Shown: one piece after another, positions 35,610 to 48,200 of the stretch
Position numbering within the stretch: position 1 is the first letter of the stretch
Layout: each line of letters begins with the position of its first letter
Assembly: GCA_963931865.1 (NCBI GenBank)
Contig: OZ007511.1
Location: 1,975,836 to 2,039,835, forward strand
DNA: 64,000 bases
Source of the DNA: Axinella damicornis
Taxonomy: Eukaryota; Porifera; Demospongiae; Axinellida; Axinellidae
Direction of reading: 5' to 3'
Position numbers and translations under genes: made by a program
Notes under the pieces: model-generated
Told to the model about the DNA's origin: nothing
What the model saw: only the letters and a program-made list of their open reading frames with translations
Databases searched by the model: none

Positions 35610-37530
35610 GAAGCCTTTTTAAGCAGGCAGAACAGAGACTTTTGTCCCTGTTTTGCTAGGGTGTCCGCTGCTGTTTTCAAGCCCCCATTGCTTGTTAAGA
35701 TAATTCCAAGGTATCTGTATGACTTTGTTACTTCGGTTATCTGGTTGTACAAGCTGTAGGGCGGGCTGGGATCCTTCCTCCTTTGGAACCTAAATTCCAT
35801 AACCTTCGTTTTCTCCATGTTAATTCTCAGGTTCGATTTTGAGCAGTAGTCCCCCAATATCTGAATAGATTTCTGTAGGCCTGCTGGTGTGTCTGCTAGT
35901 AACACTAGGTCATCAGCAAATAACAAAATGTGGAGGTTTGTAGAATTGATTTCAATTGAACCCGAGTTGTTTTCTACTAGGTACCTCTCGAGGTCGTGAA
36001 TGAAGAGGCTGAATAACAGCGGGCTTAAGTTACAGCCCTGTCTTACTCCCTTCCTGTATAAAAATTCCTCTGATGTATCCGAATTAAGAGTGACTCTGGA
36101 AGAGGCTTGCCCATACATACTCCGGAGAATGTTTAGCATTGTGGAACTTAGGCCGTAACAAGGCAAGCTTGCTCCATAGGAGTCTGTGATCCACTGTATC
36201 AAAGGCTTTCGAAAAATCCACGAAACTAGTGTATAGTTGTTTGCGTCTCTTCTTGCGTGATTGAATGGCTGTGTTTAAAATGAATATGGCGCGCATCTGT
36301 AGTTCTCCTCTTTTTTCTGAATCCAAATTGAGCCTCGGATACTAGCCCTTCCTCTTCCGCCCATGTAGAAATTCTGTCACATATTACACTTGTGAACAAC
36401 GCCCCTATTTGGGTTTGTTTTGTCTCCCTTTTTGTGGATGGGTTTTATGTTTCCTACTGACCAGGTTTTAGGGTATACTCCTGTGCTATGGACTTTGTTG
36501 AAAAGTAGCGTCAGGTGATTAACCAGTCTCCCGTCAAAGAGCTTGAATAAGGCAGGAGGCAAACCATCTTGTCCTGGGGCTTTGTTGCTTTTTTGTTTCT
36601 TGATTGCTCTTAGTATTTCTTCCTCAACAATAATTGAAGTTTTGAGTGAGTGTCAAGGGGTTGGTATTCCTTTTGTTCACCGGGTACTTTACTGTTGTGC
36701 ATTTTTGATAGTGCCCTGTAATAATCTTACAAACTTGGATACACTGTCGTCCACCTGCGTATTGTCTACTTGCATGCGGAGCGTGCAAAGTTTATCAATA
36801 AAACCGTTATCTGCGAATTCTTGTTGTAGGACTTGTTCCAGATCCTTATTCCATCTCACTCTTGGTTTGGGTGTAGTTGCTGTATATGAGTCTTCACTGA
36901 TGTCGTTTCTTCTGAGGTATTCATCCAAAATGTCTTTAGACCCTTTCAGAAGATTTGAGAGTTGGAAAGGGGAATGCGGATTGGTTTTAAGGTCCAAAAA
37001 CGAAGGGCAGTGGTCCGAAAGTGGGGACAATGCATCTATATTGAAACGGGCAATGCTGGGCATCAGCTCTGGAGAGACAATTGAATAGTTTACCACACTG
37101 TTACCTCTAGGGATAAAACAGGTGAATCCTCCCAGACTGTCCTGGTCATGACGGCCATTCACTATTCTGAGTCTTGAGCTTATACACAGGTCTAACAGCT
37201 CTCTCCCATAGTTATTTACCACCACATCTTGTGATGCTCTCATCTTTTCCTTATCGGTTTGATAATCCGGGGGTAGTGGGATATAGTGCTCCGCAACCGA
37301 TGAATCATGGTAGACATAGTCCAGTAGAGTGCCTGTTCTGGCATTGAAGTCCCCAGTAAGCATTATATCGCCTTTGGTTGAGAGGTCTACATTTTTCAAT
37401 GGGATGGGACTGAGCCTGGTTAATGGCATTCTCCTTGTTTCTTAGCTTTTTTGAGAGGTTGAATAATTCCGAATGTGACAGGCCATCACTAAATCCTTTT
37501 TAATTTTTGGGAGAACTTTTTTTTGCCTCA
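35610..37530 (-). pseudogene. Decayed LINE: APE-type endonuclease and reverse transcriptase
   Basis: On the minus strand the order is endonuclease C-terminal half (TGDFNARTG, then LSDHCPSFLDL), a linker, and reverse transcriptase (VGNIKPIHKKGD, FVDFSKAFDTVDH, VRQGCNLSPLLFS, LLFADDLVLLAD). Frameshifts near 36340 and 36200 and loss of both ends make it dead. It abuts the truncated Ig-like exon of copy C at 35609/35610. Its left-end sequence (37400-37530) recurs in the 60-kb palindrome. The clade is uncertain. Confidence 0.85.
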
Positions 37531-39217
37531 AGTTATACTAATAATTGTGCCAGCATAATAGACTTGTCTCTAATCAGTACTCCGCCCACCGTCATGCGTC
37601 ACGTGCAATTATTATTCTGAGTGTGCATGTTGTATGGCTGCCATGCATTGCATTAGTGTACATGGTAGAGGTGTTCTGTAAACACACTCTACGTAGTTAG
37701 GTTTTTTATACCAAATCACATCTTCTATTGCGTATGATATTTCCCAACTCTATTAATTCTACACTCATGCACACACGTACATTGTCATGTAAAAACTACT
37801 GTGCCTATAGTTTTTAGTCTACTCTATGGTAAATCTTTGTCATGGTGTAAATTCATAACTCCTCTACTTTATACACTCCGAAATAATGTCAATTCCGAAC
37901 AAGCAAAGAGTATTAGTGAGCTGGTATGTAGTTTTCTTTGCTGCCTCAATCGAGTTTGGTGATCCATAGCTCATGGCCAGGAGGATATTCGGTCACGTGT
38001 GCTGGTGTATGGAAACAGAGGTGCTCCAGTGTAGATTATTAAACCACAAAATGAAACTCAAACTCTGCGTGCCTAAGCCTACAGTAAGCTGTTACTAGAA
38101 TTCGAACTTGTTCATTTACAAAATCAAATAACCAGAATAGCCTATGATCAAACAATAAGCAGCTTAAACATTTATGATCGGAATCCCAAGCCATATCAAG
38201 CAACAGTAAACGTGGCTCTCAGTGTGTAGCTTGATCCAGCGGTACAGCCATGAGGTGACACCTGGAAGCTGTGCCTTCCACTGGACAACCCAGAGTATGT
38301 TACTGGGCTCTCACCTATACACAAGTGCGGGGAGAACAGCGACAGCTCAGAGAGTTGCAAATGCACAATGCTCTATGGCTAGTTTACATGTGTTCAACCC
38401 ACGGGGCCACAGTTACCAAATTGCCAGACGCAATGCCACTTTAGTTGGTTGGTTGTTTCTCTCCTCAGGCAAAAAAGTACTCGGAGTGGCAATTTGGTAC
38501 TTGCAGGGATTCTAGCCTTTTATGCTGTCAAAACTGCTTCCCTATCCCCCCCCCCCTAGGCCCTCTCGCTACCTCAATTTCAGCTCTGCGCACAGGCGCT
38601 GCACCACAGCTGCGTCCTCTTGGTGGACGTGGGTGCCCACAGCCCACTCGCTGCCTGTACCTTCAATTAAGTGATTCGACCCAGCCAAGTGTTTTCTGAC
38701 GTGATATACGCTCAGTGATGAGAGATCTGCCCCACAACTGCAGAGCTTCTTGGTAGGAGGACGCGCTTCTTCCACGGCCTCGGATCGTCAACGCGCTCGT
38801 CAACCTTCATTGCACGTGTCCAGTACTCGTGCACCTCCGTATATCTTATTTCTTGGACCGTATACCTCCGTATACTACGTACACGTCATTATGATGTCAT
38901 GGTTGGTTGTTGGTTCACAGGTCAAGGCAAAAAGGGGGATTGCGTTGGCAAAAAGGTGAACGATGGCCCCGTGGTTCAACCTCAATAATTCTGCCAGTAC
39001 CATTGTAAGCTTCTTACCCAGGTTGTCACCGAAGGCAGTAACTAATTGCTGGTGCATTAACATTATGTATTTCCTAGGCTCTTGCTGGGCCTAAACCAAG
39101 CACTTTAAATTAATACTTGGCTTTCCACAAAGTGGCACAAACTGTTAAACTGAATTGTATGTGTACTGCTTGGAATTAGCTCTCTAGCAGAAGCCATGGC
39201 AATGCTAACAGACTTAC
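37531..39217. repeat. Intron or intergenic DNA with a dispersed repeat
   Basis: No supported exon. TTACTGGGCTCTCACCTATA near 38300 and GGTTGTCACCGAAGGCA near 39020 also occur near 55790 and 55860 and near 57940 and 58080, so a diverged copy of the 55-58 kb repeat covers about 38270-39090. Confidence 0.55.
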
Positions 39218-42200
39218 ATCGGCGGGTTTGCTGTCGGTCTATTCGACAGATGTGAGAGGTAGCATCACCATTTGCAGCAAACTGAATAGAAACCGTGTTC
39301 CCTCTAACCACGATGCCACGGTTTATTAGATTCACTGTGCAGTCGTCAATGCTGCCACCTATACACATAAGAGAAACACAGTTGTGGATTAAACTCAAAT
39401 TGGACTATCACTAGATACCGTATGGCCGGAAAATTTGGCGGTTTGGCGGATTATGAACGCAAATTAAATTCCACCAAATTAAATTCCACCAATATTTTGT
39501 CATGACGTCTGTGGGCGGGGTCTCGTAGCGACACTCGAGCTTGCACTCTCGCTCACGCACTCAGAATACTATAGTACCTCTGTCTCTGATCTGCCTATAG
39601 CGAGCAAGCAGCTGATCTGCCAGCTGATATCTTCCTGGGTACATGGCCTCCTTGGCCTTCGCAATTCGCATCACTGCTACTACGTATGGGTCCTTTTCGT
39701 TACCACTGCACTCGCACGGCAGTTCCTCTCCTACACTCACATCCCAGAGGTTTTTGTAGACGTGGTACCTCGAACACAGCTCTCCACCGCAAACTCGGAC
39801 TCCATCGCAGCCTACTGACACAAGTTTCGCACATAAACCACCGAGCGCTCTGCAGCGCGGCCACGCAGCCGTGCGGTTAGTATGACATCATTCTCGCTCT
39901 GCAAATTTCCAAATCCACCAAATTTTAATCCGCCAAATGCAAATCACAGCTTTTTGGAGCCAATCCGCCAAATTTAATTCCCGCCAAATTTTCCGGCCAT
40001 ACGGTATGTCAAAACATGTATGCATGCGGAGTGACATTCACACAATTTACTGTAGTACACTTACCAATTTGGAATACTCTTTTTGTTACAGCCACTTCTC
40101 TGGTGACAGCACGTCCCACTACTAGGAAAACGTACCTCCCAGCATTGAGATTCGGATATGTGATACGCAGTGAAGAACCTAAAAAACAAAAGTATTTAAG
40201 CAGTATTTAAGCAGCTGCATATAAGAAATTCTTGTATCATAACTTGTACTCACAGTCCTGTCCATTAGATGACCCCCGATCAATTCGACGGAGATGGCAA
40301 GTAAGCGACTGTGTAGGCTTACTGACACTTAAATCCACAGAGACACTGCTCCCAACAATCCTTGGGCTGTTGTTCGCAAGTGAAATTCGCAGTGGAGTGT
40401 CTGGACAAAAGGAGAGCAGTTATGATTCAATGATGGCTGGATTAAGACTGTATGGATTGCATTAGCCTCGTTCCCAGGCCCGAGACCTCCAAAGTATGCT
40501 AGGAGAGAATCGGTAGACTCTATACGTAGGGATACAGCAGAGACACAATAGCTATATGATCAACATTATAACAACTTACCATTCATCTTCGAGTGATTTC
40601 CTGACCAAGACGACTACTAATGCCGCGAAAAAGCATCGTGGACCAGAAAGTCGCCATCCAAACTGCCCTTCTTCAGAGGGGCTATAGCTATAGTTCAAAA
40701 TTGTGTGAATCTGTCACGACAGTTTTTGCATGAACAGCAGTAACAGTGAGCACCATCGCTTATTCACAACATCAAAGTCTAGCTCGCAACGTGCTTGAGC
40801 GACATTTCTTGTCACGTGGGGCAGGGCCATACGGCATAACGAATGTCATCTTTTAAAATACTGAACTGTTATACATCATCACTGCCTTGTTTCCTTAGCC
40901 TCATTCCCAGACCCGCACGCCGCTTTCAGTTGCATGAGAGAACGTGCCACAGTGCAAGCGACAAAAAGCTGGGCGTGGGGCTGGGAGTGAGGCTAGTGTT
41001 TCCTTACTTTTACCGTTCTGCTATCCCTATACATCTTGCTAATGTTTAATACATGTGAAATTGTATTTTGCAGGTGATCAGGGACAGGTATACACTGTAG
41101 AATCAGTGAATACAACAAAGTGGGTAATATGACATGGCAGTGCTCCTAGTGGTAGATAAATTATCCCCATTCGTGACTACTCTGTTAATTGCTCAAGGAG
41201 AGGTATTAAAATGAGGATGTCCATAAACACCTTTGAACTTCAGGTAGAAAGGTCACAAATATAGTTTTAAATCAAAGTAGTTTGGAACAGGAACAAACAC
41301 TGGCTAGTTTCATACCATCGTAGAGTCCATCCTGTGAAAACCTCAATTTGCCAGCAACGTAGACTTTCTGAATATTCCGGTCATCACCTGAAGGGGACAT
41401 ACATCTAGAATGAACAAACACTACTTCTTCCTGACACAATACATAGCGTATAGTATATACCGTATAGCGAGAAAATTTTGCGGGCATTAAATTTGGCGAT
41501 GTCAGCCAAAACGCCGTATTTTCATATTTAAATTTGGCGATTTGATCCTTGACACAAATGACGTTTGCCTCAGCGCGAGGCGCCTAGGCGCTCAGTGTGA
41601 ACTGTACATGTATAGATCGAGTTAGTTACCAGCTAGCCATGGAGACCTTCGAAGTAGAGAGATGTGTCAGAGGCTATCACGTTTTCCATACAGTTTGGAG
41701 TCCAAGAGCGGCGACTGAATTGCGCTGTGGCGGTGATGCACTCGAGTGCAATCATTGGCCACGCCCCTCACACTCTCTAGCCGCTTGTAGTTCCTTCCCT
41801 GAGAGAGAGGAATCCCCGATGTCGCGTTCTCTTGGGAGTTTACAGCTGTCTTTTCTGAAATACTGGTACAGCGCCATAATCATATACCGTACGTACGTAC
41901 ATTGTGCATTACTAATGTGCGCGTGCATACCCGAGTGGCCATGGGGTGGGGTTTAATATTGGCGGAATTTAATTTGGCGATTTTTTCCTGCACCGCCAAA
42001 TCGCCAAATTAAACCCCCTGCCAAATTTTCCCGCTATACTGTAGTATATTGTGCTATGTACTTTACATAGCACAATACATGTAACAAACATGTATTGTGC
42101 TTGCTACATGTAAACAAGATAGTTCCAATTGTAACTACATCATAGATACCTGAATACGTCAATAACATAATATATTTGTTGAACAACATTAGATTTATAT

Positions 42201-45200
42201 TAATTGCTTCATGGCTATAAGGTTGACAATGTTAAGTTATTAGCTGTGATTTACATATCTGTTCTCTGGGGCCTCCCCTACCAGTCATTTATATATTGGT
42301 AGTTGTTCCAGGAAATTTACATTGGGCTAAAGTGTTGTGGCCATGAACTGAAGGATCTCATCGTGTGGCTTAACTGAGATTGATCATTGATCTGACTATA
42401 GCATTAATCTTTAACATCTTGTGGGTAGATTAGTTACGTTAGCATCTGTAATCCATAGCTTTGACTTCTATCTCAGCTACATAACATGCGAACACTGCTA
42501 AGTAGATGTACCAGTACGTTGTGAGAATGCTTTTGGTTACTTGTAACATACCAGTGTAGAGAAACTTCTCAATTCCATCCTGAATATAGAGACAGTACCC
42601 ATAATCAAACAAGAAGTATAGCTATTGTTAAAAGTAGCTCTTTGTCGATCCATTCTTTCTGCATGGGTGCATTCTTAACTCAGTCGGTAGGTGATCTGGC
42701 TAGAAAATTTGACCCTAGAGATTATACAAAACCCAAAACTCGATTAACCATTAATGTAGTCCTTCACCCCAGAATGTTGCTCACTGAATAGTTTATCTGC
42801 CAAACTACTCCCTCAAATGTTGTTTCCATAGATTTGGTCATGCTACACATAATCCAGACCCCCAAAATCACAAATCAGATATCAGATATTATGCTCACAT
42901 TTTTAGTGTCCGTTGGAGTAGTATAAAGTGGACTTGGTACACTGGTGTCAACTAGGATAGCATCAAACTGCTTTCCAACCTGTGACAAGGTACCTGTGAG
43001 ATAATTGTGCTGGAGGCTGGTGGTGGACAGTGAGAGTGTCCACTCAGGCAATGTGTCTGTATAGTCAATCCACCCAGGCCTGTAACCCCATCCGCAGGGG
43101 ATCTCCACTTATGGCCGCATGAGTGAAACAAATTGTGAGACAGAGATCTAGAAAGACAGCTGGAATCAGCTAATTCCTCTAGGCTATGCTGCTCTATGCA
43201 GACTTGCTTCCGCTCCTCTGTCGTGGGCTCAGTGGCTTAGTGGTAAGTGGCTTGGGTTCGAATCCCAGCTGGTTCCAGAATTTTTTCTTGTGGATTATTC
43301 TCTCTCTCCAAAGCTTGCAGTTATCCTACTGCTGGCACCACAAAGTGATAAATTTTTTCCAGTATATGAAAACAAGTAGTTTCTACACTGCTTGGTATCA
43401 AATGCTTTCCTATCCCAAACTCATCATAATAAAGGTGACGAAGAGGGGTTATAAGCACAACAGCTCTTTAGTCACTTTATCCTTTTGTGCCAATGTGGAC
43501 TTAACTCTTAGACTAGGTGTCCGAACTCTGATGCATCCAATCAGCTGACAGAAGAAACTCTCAACCTGCCATTCTACTAAGCAAAATGGCAATTAATACG
43601 GGTCAGAAGAGGTTCAAAACTTATCTGCACTACCCAATAATATACTCATTCAACATGGTAATTGTTATTACCAACGCGTGTACGTACCTCAAAATTTCCA
43701 ACTGTATCACCAAGGCGAAGTGCTTCGGAAAAAAGGAATTTGGAAAGAGTTACAGCTGCAATAGCTTGGGGGTAGTTATAGCTCTTATGGCGGATAATTG
43801 TGTAAATGGAATTGTGGAAATGTAACATTAAATTACACATTATGTTGGGTACACAGTTACATTAGCTGTCGCTATTTGTATTTTCAAAGGAAAAAAAAAA
43901 CATTAAATGTAGTTCTGTGTACCTTCAGCTCCTCCCATTGTGGCCATGTAGAACCCCTCTGCAAGTGTGAGTGGAGTGTAGCCAGCCGGTAGGTTCCTTG
44001 TGTAGTTCAGACTGAATGCTCGGGAAGCAATGAGGGCTACCCTCATCTCAGTGAGAATGGATGGGGAGTATCCCTCTGCAATATCTATTGAAGAAGAAAA
44101 TGCTGCACAGGTAGCTACTATAAATCTCTGAAACCGCTTATTAATTACCGCAACTAAAATAACCACATGTAGGTCATGTGGCTCCACGTTACTTATTCTT
44201 ATTCACTCAGGGTTGCCACACAATCCCTGTATTCCGCTAAGTGGAGGAGTGGAAAAACTAGGATACTTGATCCTGTGAATAATGTAGCTAGATCCTCGCT
44301 ATATGCCACATCAACATTGTCTAACTTGAAGAGTGTGACTTGTGGCCACCAAACACATGTACATTCTAGACAACAGTGCTTAAAATAGGTAATGCCCATT
44401 TGTACAGTGCATGAGTTGAGCAACCTACAAATTTGTATGTAGATAAAACAAGTAGCTATATATAATCTCGCACATAATTTATCACAAACCTATGTCTATG
44501 TGAAATGCTAGTACTTACCACACGAGACATTTGTGCAATCAAGACTGTTTCATGAGAACTGTAGAGAGCACTTGAGCAATGGCGGCTGACAGCGAGACAA
44601 AAGTGCTCATATCTCCACCACCAATGGTGAGTTTCAGCACAATTATTATGTGTTTGTGGCAGTGAGTTACCGGAAACGATAGACCGGTATTAGCGGTAAA
44701 AAGTTCGATAACTAAACGATATTTGGAACACGAGCAAAATACTGGTATATCACCCAACTCTACTATCAGTAATTACCTCTCAACCTGCATGGATGACATA
44801 TTGTATGACATTAATCCCCCAAAGGAGTGCTGGAACCTACTTGTATGGAGCTGCTTTCCAATCACAAGTGAGGTAACCAAGCTCAGTTAAACAACCCTAC
44901 TGGTCTACTCCTACATCATATGCGCATGCGTCACAGACTTTCAGGCAGATTTCACCATTGTCGCAGAAAGCCTGGGTATGAAACTAAAGGCATATTGTAC
45001 TACATAGGATATGAGCATGAAATAATATTCTTACCAGTTCCCAAGCCAATGGCAATTCCAAAGTTCTGTATTTTCTTCACATCAAGAATGCCAGGAACGA
45101 GGCTGTTTTGAGAAAATGATCACCAGGTTGGAAATACATCATATAGCTAGTCAGCAGATTATGACAAGCAATGCAAAATTGTTAAGCTAATTGAAGCATC

Positions 45201-48200
45201 GGACTGGAACTCTTTCAGCAGTGAACTACTCTGCGCACTTAAGGACAGCACAAGCCATGGCCATAAAATCTACCTACACTATAGTGTTTGTTGATGTATA
45301 TCTGCATTGGAAATTGAAAACAACATATTCTTGTTGCTGAATGATTGGAGATTCTTGTGAGTATCATTATGGCAACACCCCTCCCTCACGTGAGACACAG
45401 GATCCGCTTTGTCCCATGAATTAAGGAAGATTATCGACTCGGAAAGGAAAGCGAAAGTTTTAACGCTAAGGACGCTCTTTGGGTTTATTATTAGCTTTCT
45501 ATCCCGTGGAATTTCTTCCTTACCTCGCATAAGCGGAGTAATCGGTGGTTATCCTTCGCTTCACCCCGCCCACAAGGAGAATTCTGAACTGCCATGGGGA
45601 GGCATGAGGCATTTTCAACAAACCCACAGGCTGGATCAACAGGCGAGGACGCACCTTCAAACAGTGAGACAGTCTTGAAGCATAGGAAGGAGTTTTTCCT
45701 TTCTGAGTCAAGCCATTTTGTATGCTCGTCAGTCGTCCGCCATTACCTATTGTCTCAGTCAGACTCGTAATGACATTAAGTCACATGCAAGTCACGCATT
45801 GCCGCATGATCGCGAGACGTTTGTGCGACGCAAAACAGACAACTAGCTTTTCGCGTAAAGCAGAACAGCGTAAAGAAAGTACGTAGAGGTGCGGAGAGTC
45901 TATAGCAGCACTGACTAATACTGGAGCAAGCGTTGACAGCTTGCACTCCGTATTTCTTCTTGCAGGAGGATCATGTGATGGTCTTTCACAGCATCTGATT
46001 GTCTACTTAGCCAACCACATGTGAAGCCATAATACATGAAGACTTAATAGCTTGGAAGGGTTGCTTGTAGTAAGCAGAACTGTCCTTAACTGCACAGAGT
46101 ATGACAAACATGACGTTTCCATTCCTATCAGGGTAAGGCCTTTCATGTCTGTGTGTCTGTCTGTCTATTGGCAAAATAATATTGAAAAGTGCTACAACCA
46201 GGGTGGATAAGGTGCTTACAGACATCATACTGAACGCAGACAATCAACATCAGGGATATTTCTGTACCTGATACAAGTTGAGGCAATTCTTTTTGCCGTA
46301 ATTTCAGCTAGCTAACTACTTCCTATTATCGGGTTCATGGCTCCGCCCATTTCAAAATCGCACATGGCATCATCGACTGCACTAATACTGAACCTAGTTG
46401 AAAAGACTGGTGCTTGTTACACACTGGTAGACAGCACCTCCAATGAACATTATTACGTACTTTATGTCACCATATGGACAGTGTGCAATTGATATTCCTC
46501 TCCTCCTGAAGGTCTCCATTTCACTGTCACGGATGTACTCACAGTACATCATCATGGTCTAAAGAAAAGAGAGGTATTGACTAGATGAGTAGCTACATAC
46601 ACATAATAATACTTACATGAAGTAAAAGCATGGTCAGCAATTCATTGGAAACATGGGGCAGGCTTTGTGGAAAAGCGTAGTAGCAACGGTAGACTTACCA
46701 GTCTGAAAACCCCAGTGAGGGTTGGACGAAGGGTGGTGAGCCCTTTCAGTCAGAGAGAGTACTAGAGGCCAGACTCACTCTCCACTCCAGAATGAAAGGC
46801 CTGTTCAAAATTCATGCTAACACCTTAGGCCAACTGCAGTCATATCCTATATACCCTCAATTTCTCTCTGAATGTTCTATGTATAGCTCTAGCTGCAGAT
46901 AAAACTTCTAGCTTTCCAGATCCAAGGTAAGAGGCAGGTGTACCAGCATCTGTATGCTGGCATCGTGAAGCACTATTAAGTCTCACCTTGGCACACCACC
47001 ATCTCACAGCTCCTAAAATCAGTTAAGTTGGGAGACAGACTTGAGTATAATAAAAGTCGCAACTAATTACTGTTAGCTGTCACATTTCAAAGGAAATCTA
47101 CTGACTATGACATTCAGTTTCAATAACACAGATGTGCAGGCTGTCCATAGCCATGACAGGAAGCCCAATATCGCATTGTCATGCAGGTGTAACTGCTTCA
47201 GACATTGTACTATCATTCATGCTATCAATCATGGTAACTATTAACAAAACTACTCACCCGGTTCACAGGAAGAACTCCAGCTGCCTCCCAATCTGGTAAG
47301 GTTGTAATACTTTCAGGGGCTCTCTGAGCAAATCGTATCTAACAAACAATGGTGATATCTATTAACTTGGGAAAGTGAACAGATGCTTGCGAGGCAATTG
47401 TTACTCCCTTTCCCCCTCTTACCGTCCCCTCCACCCTCTTTCCCTCCCCTACATTAAACATTAGCTGGCCCCATTTTGAGGGTGTTTGAAGCTAGCATAA
47501 TACCAGTCCAATGCAACATTGTTTATCCTGCAGTCATACTGCTTCTAAGCTTGCAAAGATTAACGCTAAATCTTATACAGTATCTGCTGTGAGGGACAGT
47601 CTTTTACTACAGCACTGTCCTGGGGACATGTAAACGCACCAGTGGACTTTGTCGTCTTGAAGCATTGGATGTGCACTGACAGGATGGGTTGACTGTTGCT
47701 ACCTAGCAATGTGCATGTGTCCCAGTTTTTATAAATGACACCCGTTTGTGGAACCACTCCCACTAATGTGCCACATCCCGCTCAAAGAGAAGCGAAAACC
47801 GAATTAAGAAAAAGTTCCAGAAGATATATACAGAAAATCTGTAAGTGAAGTTCCTTGAACTTTCAGAAACTTGTGTATGTCTGTAGAAACCAAGCACTCT
47901 TTGCAAAAACCTCCTTCCACGTTTTCTTCGAAAGTAACCTTCCAGTTCTCAGAAGTAAGAAGCCTTCCTATCCTCAGCAGAAGCCTTTTGGTTTGCGCTG
48001 AAGCTACCCGTAATGTGAAAGTGTTCTGAAGTGCCATCCTTCTGAAAGTGTTCTGAAGGATGGCATCATTATTAGAGATGCATACTGTACATCTTTGTAC
48101 GCTGACACACACTGAACTCGTATCTGTACATAATTACCTGAACAAAGACATCAGTTTCATCAGCAACAATTTCTCCAAGGCCTTGCACTACCTCAGGAGA

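Noticed and set aside
35354..36202. Single 282-aa protein joining reverse transcriptase and NVSKPTQSLTCHLRR
   Set aside because: The frame runs by chance from LINE sequence across the 35610 junction into the truncated Ig-like exon of copy C.
43222..43276. Functional tRNA gene
   Set aside because: A-box-like and B-box-like motifs are too close to leave room for an anticodon arm.
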